Shown here: positions 54,587 to 61,739 of the stretch, piece by piece | Layout: the number at the start of each line of letters is the position of its first letter | Position numbering within the stretch: the first letter of the stretch is position 1 | The notes under the pieces: generated by a model | Database searches by the model: none | What the model saw: only the letters and a program-made list of their open reading frames with translations | What the model was told of the DNA's origin: nothing | Translations under genes and position numbers: made by a program | Origin: Paracoccus everestensis | GTDB lineage: Bacteria > Pseudomonadota > Alphaproteobacteria > Rhodobacterales > Rhodobacteraceae | Assembly: GCF_021491915.1 (NCBI RefSeq) | Contig: NZ_CP090836.1 | Coordinates: forward strand, 409,001 to 473,000 | DNA: 64,000 bases | Direction of reading: 5' to 3'

Positions 54587-55066
54587 TCAGTTCCCTGGAA
54601 CCTGCAGAGTGAAGCTGCCGTCAAAGAGAAGCGCATCCGTCCATGACGTGTTGATCCCGGTGAGTTCCCCGGTTCCCGTCGCGCCTTCGAAAGCGCCTGC
54701 ACCGGACAGCAACGTATATTCGACCTGCGATCCCTCGGGGGACCAACTGCCGGAGAATTGCAGGTTGAGCGCGTCGCCGTTCTCGAACGTATAGGTGCTG
54801 AGGCCCATCCAGTTGCCGTCTTCCTTGCCGCGGATGGTAGCAAGAGCGAACCGCTTGAAGGCCACGCGCCCGTCCTCGAAAAACGCGACGCCGACCGCCT
54901 CTCTGGCCACAAGAGACTGGTCCGTGATGCTTGGAAGATCCATGGTCGCGTCACTTGTGGTGGTGATGACAAGCTTGAACCGGAGTGTCAGTTCTTCCGC
55001 CAATGCGGCGCCGGACGAAAGCAGGCCGACCGAGAGAACAGCAAGGGCCATTTTCGCGAGAGCCAT
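54587..55066 (-). CDS. Small secreted protein, AOC/DUF-type barrel, function unknown
   Basis: 159 residues with a clear signal peptide (AKMALAVLSVGLLSSGAALAEE). The mature part is beta-rich with YTFENGDALNLQFSGSWS and GAGAFEGATGTGELTGI, resembling the allene-oxide-cyclase-like beta barrel seen in small bacterial secreted proteins; resemblance is by eye only. ATG at 55066 has AAGGAG 8 bases upstream, which beats the ATG at 55072 (2 bases). Isolated, no operon partner. Codon use is less GC-biased than neighbours in places (many ACC/AAG but also GAA). Confidence 0.7.
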   Translation of the reverse strand: MALAKMALAVLSVGLLSSGAALAEELTLRFKLVITTTSDATMDLPSITDQSLVAREAVGVAFFEDGRVAFKRFALATIRGKEDGNWMGLSTYTFENGDALNLQFSGSWSPEGSQVEYTLLSGAGAFEGATGTGELTGINTSWTDALLFDGSFTLQVPGN

Positions 55067-55225
55067 TTCCATATCTCCTTTGAACAACAGCAGGGAAAGC
55101 CATGACGCCTCGACTCAAAGGCCTTCCGAGGCGACATGAAGATTATACGCTCGTCAAAGACCCCCTCAAAATCGAAAATCCCTGATGGACTGTCGCCGAG
55201 ACGTCAGGCTTCGGCGCGCCAAGGC

Positions 55226-55257
55226 AAAAGGGGCGCCCTTTCGGACGCCCCCCTTGC
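55226..55257 (-). terminator. Likely terminator of the MltB-like gene
   Basis: Read on the minus strand just after the stop, GGGGCG and CGCCCC arms with an 8 to 10-base loop are followed by TTTT. One unpaired G in the 5' arm. Shares the gap with the divergent leader of the secreted protein gene. Confidence 0.55.
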
Positions 55258-56514
55258 CTACCGCCGCAACTGGCCCAGCAGGATCGAGGTCGGATAGCCG
55301 TCCGGCGTGACCCCGATGGACCGCTGATAGGCCGCGACCGATTCCATCGTGGCCGATCCGAACAGCCCGTCGATCTCGCCCTGGTAGAACCCCTTGGCGC
55401 GAAGGCGCTGCTGGATTTCCTGCCGCTCGCTGGTGGACAGCGCGCGGTCGTTGCGCGGCCAGGACCCCTGGATGCCTGCCCGTCCCGCGATGCGTTCGCC
55501 CAGGAAGGCCACGCCAAGCGCATAGTTGTCCGAGTTGTTATAGCGCAGGATCGACCGGAAGTTGTCGAGGATCAGGAAGGCCGGGCCGTTTGCCCCCGCC
55601 GGCATGATGATCGACCCGTTGCCGCCCGGCAGCGCGCCGCCGCCCATGGGGCGCACGCCTTGCGCGGCCCAGTCCGACCGGCGCGTGCCCTTGCCGACCA
55701 GCCCCATGTTGAAGCCTTGGGGCAGTTGCACCTCGGCCCCCCAGGCCTGGCCCGGCACCCAGCCGTTGCGGCGCAGGTAGTTCGCGGTGGATGCCAGCGA
55801 GTCGGTCGGATCGTCCGACCAGATGTCGCGGCGGCCGTCGCCGGTGAAATCGACGGCATAATCCAGATAGGACGTGGGCATGAACTGCGTGTGGCCCATG
55901 GCCCCGGCCCAACTGCCCAGCATATGTTCGGGATCGGTGTCGCCTGCCTGCAGGATGCGCAGCGCGGCGATCAGCTGGTTCTGGAACATCTCGCCGCGCC
56001 GTCCGTCATAGGCCAGCGTCGCCAGCGACGGGATGATCTGCATCTTGCCGCGATTGGCGCCGAAGTTCGATTCCATCCCCCAGACCGCCAGCACGATTTC
56101 GCGCGGCACGCCGTAGCGGGCCTCGATCTGGGACAGGGTGCCAGACAGTTGCGCGGCCTTCTGGCGGCCGGTGGTGATGCGCACGTCCGACACGGCACTG
56201 TCCAGATACAGCCAGACGGGGCGCGAAAACTCGGCCTGCTTGCGGTCAAGGCGGATCACTTCGGGGTTGTAGCGCGCGATCCGCATGGCGCGGTCATAGG
56301 TCGCGGGCGACACGCCCGAGGCGACCGCGCGCGACCGGAACGACTGGACGAAGTTCTGCAACCCCGCCTCGTCGCCTGCCGATGCCGCGGGGATCGGCGC
56401 GGGCGTGACCGGGCTGGCGCCGGTCATGCCGCCGGGCGCCCGGTTCATCGGCCCCGCGCAGGATGCCAGGGCACCCACCAGGGCGGTGGTCAGGAAGATG
56501 CGGGAAAATGTCAT
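55258..56514 (-). CDS. Lytic murein transglycosylase (MltB type) with PG-binding domain
   Basis: 418 residues. Lipoprotein signal with lipobox LASC (Cys near residue 19), transglycosylase domain with catalytic Glu in VWGMESNFG and LGSWAGAMGHTQFMPTSYLDYAVDFTGDG, then PG_binding_1 at the C terminus (LRAKGFYQGEIDGLFGSATMESVAAYQRSIGVTPDGYPT). Cleaves glycan strands to 1,6-anhydro ends from the outer membrane. Single gene with its own terminator. Confidence 0.94.
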   Translation of the reverse strand: MTFSRIFLTTALVGALASCAGPMNRAPGGMTGASPVTPAPIPAASAGDEAGLQNFVQSFRSRAVASGVSPATYDRAMRIARYNPEVIRLDRKQAEFSRPVWLYLDSAVSDVRITTGRQKAAQLSGTLSQIEARYGVPREIVLAVWGMESNFGANRGKMQIIPSLATLAYDGRRGEMFQNQLIAALRILQAGDTDPEHMLGSWAGAMGHTQFMPTSYLDYAVDFTGDGRRDIWSDDPTDSLASTANYLRRNGWVPGQAWGAEVQLPQGFNMGLVGKGTRRSDWAAQGVRPMGGGALPGGNGSIIMPAGANGPAFLILDNFRSILRYNNSDNYALGVAFLGERIAGRAGIQGSWPRNDRALSTSERQEIQQRLRAKGFYQGEIDGLFGSATMESVAAYQRSIGVTPDGYPTSILLGQLRR

Positions 56515-56599
56515 GGGATCGCCTGTCCGTAACTGCTGCTATTATTGTTAGGGGCAGTCTAGCGAAGACACTTTCGGTTGAATAGGGTTGGCGCGCCCG

Positions 56600-56938
56600 T
56601 CAGTGCAGCGTCTCGCCCTCGTCCGATGCGCCTTCGCCTTTGAAGAAGGGCTGCATCTGCGCAATGATGACGGAATTTTCATCCAGGGCGCGCTGCATCA
56701 AGGCGCGCTCATCGTCGTCGATCTCGTGGCCCTCGGCCAGGCGCTCGTCCAGGCTGCCATAGCCCGTCACGTCCAGCGGCGAAAGGTCTGCCTGCTTCAG
56801 GATCGCCACGGTCTCGCGCACCGCCTCGGCCTCGTCATGGCCGGCGGCATAGCAGATCAGCGCGGCCCCGGTCGATCCGTCGGGCAGGCCGTCGTTCGCG
56901 GTCCGGCCCACCTCGACCAGCAGGGTATAGACGTTCAT
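56600..56938 (-). CDS. Conserved small protein of unknown function
   Basis: 112 residues, soluble-looking: starts MNVYTLLVEVGRTAND, then GAALICYAAGHDEAEAVRETVAILKQADLSP and an acidic end (DDDERALMQRALDENSVIIAQMQPFF). I do not recognise the family. Divergent from the YbaK-type gene, 76 bases apart. A longer frame upstream is antisense to that gene and unlikely. Confidence 0.75.
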   Translation of the reverse strand: MNVYTLLVEVGRTANDGLPDGSTGAALICYAAGHDEAEAVRETVAILKQADLSPLDVTGYGSLDERLAEGHEIDDDERALMQRALDENSVIIAQMQPFFKGEGASDEGETLH

Positions 56939-57014
56939 GGCGGCCTCCGGTGATGATTGCCCGTGCAACAACACGACTGGCGCCAAAGCGCAAGGCGCAT
57001 GGCAAGGGGGATGG

Positions 57015-57485
57015 ATGAGCAAGAGCCTGGCACGGGTCCGCGCGGCCTTGGACGCAGCAGGGGTGGATGCCGAGATCCTGGAGATGCCCGGGACCACCCG
57101 CACCGCCCAGGACGCCGCCCAGGCGGCAGGCTGCCACCTGGACCAGATCGCCAAGTCGATCATCTTCCGGGGCGAGGCGACGGGCCATGCCGTCCTGTTC
57201 CTGACCGCAGGCGGCAACCGCGTCGATCCTGCAAGGGCGGCGGCGGTCGCGGGTCAACCCCTGGGTAAGGCCGACGCCGCGCTGATCCGCGACGAGACCG
57301 GCTTTGCGATCGGCGGCGTGGCCCCGGTCGGGCATTTGAAGCCGGTGACGGCCTTCCTCGATCCCCGTTTGCTGGATTTCGATGTTGTTTGGGCGGCGGC
57401 AGGAACGCCGCGCCATGTCTTCGCCATCAGCCCGACGGTGCTGCTGGCGGTCACGGGCGCGACGCTGGCGGATTTCACCGGCTGA
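57015..57485 (+). CDS. YbaK/EbsC-type aminoacyl-tRNA deacylase
   Basis: 156 residues. Family hydrolyses Cys-tRNA(Pro) or related mischarged tRNAs. Markers: ILEMPGTTRTAQDAAQAAGC, QIAKSIIFRG, FLTAGGNRVD, IRDETGFAIGGVAPVGH and VWAAAGTPRHVFAISP. ATG at 57015 follows AAGGGGGATGG. Ends with an 11-base convergent overlap into the hydrolase gene. Confidence 0.9.
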   Translation: MSKSLARVRAALDAAGVDAEILEMPGTTRTAQDAAQAAGCHLDQIAKSIIFRGEATGHAVLFLTAGGNRVDPARAAAVAGQPLGKADAALIRDETGFAIGGVAPVGHLKPVTAFLDPRLLDFDVVWAAAGTPRHVFAISPTVLLAVTGATLADFTG

Positions 57486-58269
57486 CCAGCAGCCTGTCCA
57501 GCAGGGGGCTGTCTGGCTGTTCCAGTCGCTCGATCACGTCGAAATGGTGCAGGCCGGGATCGATCACGCAGTCCGTCGCGGCCCCCAGCCCCGCCCAGAT
57601 ATTGGCCAGCAGGCGCGATTGGCGGATGAACTCGGGCCGTTCCATCCCGCCGACCCAGGTGGTGACGGGAATGCCCGCGCGCGGCGCCAGCAGGGCCGGG
57701 CTTTCCGCCGCAGCCTCGGCAGGGTCCAGCCGCAGGGTGGCGTTCATGTCCGTGCGCATCAACGGGCGCAGGTCGGTCAGCGCAGAGATCGGGACGCAGG
57801 CCGTCACCCGTGCGGCAACCGCATCGGGCAACGTGGCGTCGTCGCAGATCATCCGCGCCGCAAGGTGCCCGCCCGCCGAATGGCCTGTCAGTGCAATAGG
57901 GCCGTCCACCAGCCCCGCAGCCTCGGCCACCGCTGCCGCGACTTCGCGCGCCATCTGCGCGATCCGCGCCTGCGGGGCCAGCGTATAGCCGGGCAGGGCG
58001 ACCGCCCAGCCACGCGCCAGGGCGCCCGCCGCCAGATGCGACCACAGGCCGGGATCGAAGCGCATCCAATAGCCGCCATGCATAAAAACCATCAATCCCT
58101 GTGCTGTTCCTGCCGGGCGGAACAGATGCCCCCGGCCCAGCGGCTGCGGGGGATGGGCCTGCCGGAAGGCTGCTGCGGCGTTCTGCCAGCGGGGCACGAA
58201 CCCGTCGGCCTGCGGAATATGCGCGCCATTGGCGTAGGCGTCGTCCCAGTCGGTAACGTGATAGATCAT
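57475..58269 (-). CDS. Alpha/beta hydrolase, probable kynurenine formamidase
   Basis: 264 residues. Oxyanion motif LMVFMHGGYWMRFD, nucleophile elbow GHSAGGHLAARM, acid region near GIPVTTWVGGMERPEF, and catalytic His in PGLHHFDVIERL. The HGGYW plus GHSAGG pattern matches animal-type arylformamidase. It lies back-to-back with kynureninase, 61 bases apart, which supports hydrolysis of N-formylkynurenine to kynurenine. Not related to the metal-dependent KynB. ATG at 58269 fits (IYHVTDWDDAYANGAH). Confidence 0.82.
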   Translation of the reverse strand: MIYHVTDWDDAYANGAHIPQADGFVPRWQNAAAAFRQAHPPQPLGRGHLFRPAGTAQGLMVFMHGGYWMRFDPGLWSHLAAGALARGWAVALPGYTLAPQARIAQMAREVAAAVAEAAGLVDGPIALTGHSAGGHLAARMICDDATLPDAVAARVTACVPISALTDLRPLMRTDMNATLRLDPAEAAAESPALLAPRAGIPVTTWVGGMERPEFIRQSRLLANIWAGLGAATDCVIDPGLHHFDVIERLEQPDSPLLDRLLVSR

Positions 58270-58330
58270 CCTGCCCTCTCTTTCCGGCAGAAAAGGCTGC
58301 TGATAGCCTGTGGTCAAGATGGAGACTGCC

Positions 58331-59518
58331 ATGACCGATTTCGCCGCCACCCGCCGCGCCTTTCACCTGCCCTCCGGGATCACCTACTTGGACGGCAACT
58401 CGCTGGGGCCTATGTCCCTTGCGGCCAAGGAAAGGGTGGGGCGGATGATGGCGGACGAGTGGTCGGAAATGCTGATCGCCGGCTGGAACAAGGCGGGCTG
58501 GTATGTCCAGCCGCGCAAGGTTGGCGACCGTATCGCCCGGCTGATCGGCGCGGGGCCGGGCGAGGTCGTGATGGGCGACACGCTGTCGATCAAGGTGTTC
58601 CAAGCCGTCAGCGCGGCCTTGGCCCTGCGCCCCGACCGGCGGGTGATCCTGTCCGACAGCGGCAACTTTCCGTCGGACCTGTATGTGGCGCAGGGGCTGG
58701 CCCGCGCGGTGGGCGCCGAATTGCGCGTCGTCTCCCCCGATGATGTGGACGCTGCGATCACCGATGACCTGGCCGTCCTGATGCTGACCGAGGTCGACTA
58801 CCGCACCGGGCGGCGTCACGACATGGCCGCGCTGACTGCCCGCGCCCATGCGGCAGGCGCCCTGACGGTCTGGGATCTGGCGCATTCGGCAGGCGCGGTG
58901 GATGTGGATCTGGCCGGGGCGGATGCGGATTTCGCGGTGGGCTGCACCTATAAATACCTGAACGGCGGCCCTGGCGCGCCCGCTTTCATCTGGACCCATC
59001 CGCGCCATGCGGACGCCGCCCAGCCGATCCTGCAAGGCTGGATGGGCCACCACGCACCCTTCGCCTTTGACGCGGATTATCGCCCTGCGGCGGGGATCGA
59101 GCGGATGCGCGTCGGCACGCCCCCTGTGATCGCGCTGAGCGCCCTGGATGCGGCCCTGGACATTTGGGACGGCGTGGCCCTGTCGGACCTGCGCGCCCGG
59201 TCCATCAAACTGACCCAGGCCTTCATCGCGGGGGTCGAGGCCGCCTGCCCGGACGTGGCCCTGAATTCTCCCCGCGACCCGGCCCTGCGCGGGTCTCAGA
59301 TCGGGTTCCGCCATCCCCATGCCTATGCGGTGATGCAAGCCTTGATCGCGGCGGGGGTGGTGGGCGATTTCCGCGCACCCGACGTGCTGCGCTTTGGTTT
59401 TGCACCGCTTTACAACGATCTGGACGATGTGGACCGGGCGGTCGGGACGCTGGCCCGGATTTTGCGGGACGGGACGTGGAATGATGAAAGGTTTCAGCAG
59501 AAGGCCGCCGTAACGTAA
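58331..59518 (+). CDS. kynU: Kynureninase
   Basis: 395 residues, PLP-dependent; cleaves kynurenine to anthranilate and alanine. ITYLDGNSLGPMS start, DSGNFPSDLYVAQGL, VWDLAHSAGAVDVDL with the PLP-pairing Asp, and the Schiff-base Lys208 in GCTYKYLNGGPGAPAF. ATG at 58331 has GGAG 6 bases upstream; another ATG at 58319 is possible. kynA (tryptophan dioxygenase) is not in the window. Confidence 0.95.
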   Translation: MTDFAATRRAFHLPSGITYLDGNSLGPMSLAAKERVGRMMADEWSEMLIAGWNKAGWYVQPRKVGDRIARLIGAGPGEVVMGDTLSIKVFQAVSAALALRPDRRVILSDSGNFPSDLYVAQGLARAVGAELRVVSPDDVDAAITDDLAVLMLTEVDYRTGRRHDMAALTARAHAAGALTVWDLAHSAGAVDVDLAGADADFAVGCTYKYLNGGPGAPAFIWTHPRHADAAQPILQGWMGHHAPFAFDADYRPAAGIERMRVGTPPVIALSALDAALDIWDGVALSDLRARSIKLTQAFIAGVEAACPDVALNSPRDPALRGSQIGFRHPHAYAVMQALIAAGVVGDFRAPDVLRFGFAPLYNDLDDVDRAVGTLARILRDGTWNDERFQQKAAVT

Positions 59519-59583
59519 GGGCAGGGGGCTTTCCTTGTCCCGGATTGTGACGCAGATATGCGTCATTTCGACGGGACATCATC

Positions 59584-60645
59584 ATGCGCATTCGGGGGCT
59601 GGCCTGGTTGTTCGTTGCGGGATTGCCGGGATTCCCGGCACTTGCGCAGGATGGCCTGCTGCGTGTCGAACTGGTCGCGGCCCAGGAACAACCGGTCGAG
59701 ATCGACCTGCAACTGTCCGGCAGCATCGCCGCGACCGACAGCGTGCAGATGAGCTTTCGCCAGGCCGGGCGCGTAACAGGCGTGTCGGTGGACAAGGGCG
59801 ACCACGTGACCCGCGGCCAGGAACTGGCGCGGCTGGATTCGGTCCAGCAAGACCAGGCCCTGCGCGTGGCCGAGGCCGGGATGAACGCCGCCCGCGCGGG
59901 CCTGTCTCAGGCCCGCCAGGCCAGTGAGCGCGCCGATGCGTTGCTGGCGCGGGGCGTCGGCACCAGGGCCGCGCGTGACGATGCCTTGCGTGCCCTGTCC
60001 GAATCGCAGGGGGCTGTCGAACGCGCCGAAAGCACGCTGGAACAGGCCCGCCGCGCGGTGAGCGACACGGTCCTGCGCGCGCCCCAGGATGCGGTCGTCA
60101 CAGCCCGCGACATGGCGCCGGGCCAGATCGTCGGCGCCGCCCAGGCCGTGCTGACCCTGGCCACGCTGGAGGGGCTGGAGGCCGTGTTCAATGCCCCCGA
60201 CCATCCCCGGCTGGACAGCGCCATGAACAGCCCTGTCCGGCTGGACACCATCGACATCGACCGGCCCCAGATGCAGGGCAGGGTGACCGAGATCTCTCCC
60301 TTGGTGGACCCGGCCACGGGCGCGGTGACGATGCGCGTCAAGATCAACGATGCAACGGCCGATACCGCCCTGCTGGGCGCGGCGGTGCGCGGGCGGGTGG
60401 ATATCGCGGTCGATCGCGGCATCGCGGTGCCTTGGACGGCGCTGATGCGCGACGGCGACCATCCCGCCGTGTGGCGCGTGGGTGCCGACAACCGCGTCAG
60501 CCTTGTGCCCGTGACGATCGGGCAATTCACCAATGGCGTGGTTTACCTGTCCGGCGGAATCGCGGCGGGGGACGTGGTGGTGGGCGCAGGCTCGCAACTG
60601 CTTTATTCCGGAAGGCAGGTCCGGCAGGCCGAGGTCTTGCCGTGA
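59584..60645 (+). CDS. RND efflux periplasmic adaptor (membrane fusion protein) 1
   Basis: 353 residues. Signal peptide (GLAWLFVAGLPGFPALAQ), lipoyl half (GRVTGVSVDKGDHVTRGQEL), Ala-rich alpha hairpin at about 95-165, second lipoyl half (SDTVLRAPQDAVVTARDMAPGQIVG), then beta barrel. First gene of a coupled RND operon: the next gene starts by a GTGA overlap (60642-60645). The alpha hairpin is fairly short. Confidence 0.9.
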   Translation: MRIRGLAWLFVAGLPGFPALAQDGLLRVELVAAQEQPVEIDLQLSGSIAATDSVQMSFRQAGRVTGVSVDKGDHVTRGQELARLDSVQQDQALRVAEAGMNAARAGLSQARQASERADALLARGVGTRAARDDALRALSESQGAVERAESTLEQARRAVSDTVLRAPQDAVVTARDMAPGQIVGAAQAVLTLATLEGLEAVFNAPDHPRLDSAMNSPVRLDTIDIDRPQMQGRVTEISPLVDPATGAVTMRVKINDATADTALLGAAVRGRVDIAVDRGIAVPWTALMRDGDHPAVWRVGADNRVSLVPVTIGQFTNGVVYLSGGIAAGDVVVGAGSQLLYSGRQVRQAEVLP

Positions 60646-61739
60646 CGCGCCTGATCGCCGTGCTGGCCGCCCTGGCGATGGCCGCGCCCGTTCACGCGTT
60701 GAGCCTGCCAGGATGGATGGACTTCGGGTCCCCTGTCGAGGTTGCGGTTCCCATACGCCCCGTCGTGTCCGAGATCGTGGAGGACCGGGGCCACGACGCC
60801 CGCTGGATCCCCGGCGTCGTGGGTTCGCGCACGCAGGTGACGATGGCGTTCCAGACGCTTGGCCGGATGGTGTCGCGCCCCGTCGATCTGGGCGACCGGG
60901 TGGAACGGGGCGATGTCTTGGCGAATCTCGCGGCCGAGGATCTGGCCGCCACCACCCGCGCCGCCGAAGCCGCCCTGGCCGCGGCCGAGGTTCAGCGCGA
61001 CACCGCTCGCCTGACCCTGGAACGGACCGAAGCCCTGGCGGCCCGCAACGTTGCCAGTGCCGCGCAACTGGAACAAGCCCAACGCGCCGCCGCCGCGGCC
61101 GAGGCTGGTGCCCAACAGGCCCGGTCCGCCCTTGTGCAGGCCCGCGATTCCCAGGGCTACGCCCGCATGACCGCGCCCTTTTCCGGGGTGGTCAGCGCAA
61201 TCTACGAAGCCCCCGGCAGCGTGCTGGGTGCGGGGACGCCCGTCCTGCAGCTGTCTGCCGAAGATCAGCGCGAAGCGGTGATCGACCTGCCCGAGTCGGC
61301 GCTTGCCGGCCTGCCCCCTGATGCGGTCTTCACGCTGTGGCAGCGCACCGACCCGGATCGGCAGGTGCGGGCCGTGCTGGACCGGATCGACCCGATTGCC
61401 GATATGGCGACCCGCACACGCAGGCTTTACCTGACCTTGCCAACGGACGCGCCGTTTCGCCTGGGTTCCCTGGTCCGCGCCCGTCTGGGCACTGCCAGCG
61501 AACCCGCCCTGATGCTGTCCGGGACGGCGATCTTTCAGCGCGACGGCGTGCCTCATGTCTGGCGCGTGCTGCGCAAGGGCCAGGACGCGCAGGTCCAGGC
61601 GGTTCCTGTCGCCCCCAGCGGTGCCTTTCAGGGCCGCGTCCTGATCGGCAAGGGATTGGCCCCTGGGGACGAGGTCGTGATCCGGGGCGTCCATTCCCTG
61701 GCCGACGATCAGCCCGTGGGCGAAAGGGTCCAGCCTTGA
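60642..61739 (+). CDS. RND efflux periplasmic adaptor (membrane fusion protein) 2
   Basis: 365 residues, GTG start overlapping the stop of adaptor 1. Signal peptide (LIAVLAALAMAAPVHA), then GRMVSRPVDLGDRVERGDVLANL lipoyl motif, Ala-rich hairpin (about 105-170), ARMTAPFSGVVSAIYEAPGSVLGAG. Only weakly similar by eye to adaptor 1, so not a recent duplication. Its stop overlaps the pump start (TTGA at 61736-61739). Two adaptors could form a mixed hexamer, as in MdtABC-like or TriABC systems. Confidence 0.9.
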   Translation: MTRLIAVLAALAMAAPVHALSLPGWMDFGSPVEVAVPIRPVVSEIVEDRGHDARWIPGVVGSRTQVTMAFQTLGRMVSRPVDLGDRVERGDVLANLAAEDLAATTRAAEAALAAAEVQRDTARLTLERTEALAARNVASAAQLEQAQRAAAAAEAGAQQARSALVQARDSQGYARMTAPFSGVVSAIYEAPGSVLGAGTPVLQLSAEDQREAVIDLPESALAGLPPDAVFTLWQRTDPDRQVRAVLDRIDPIADMATRTRRLYLTLPTDAPFRLGSLVRARLGTASEPALMLSGTAIFQRDGVPHVWRVLRKGQDAQVQAVPVAPSGAFQGRVLIGKGLAPGDEVVIRGVHSLADDQPVGERVQP

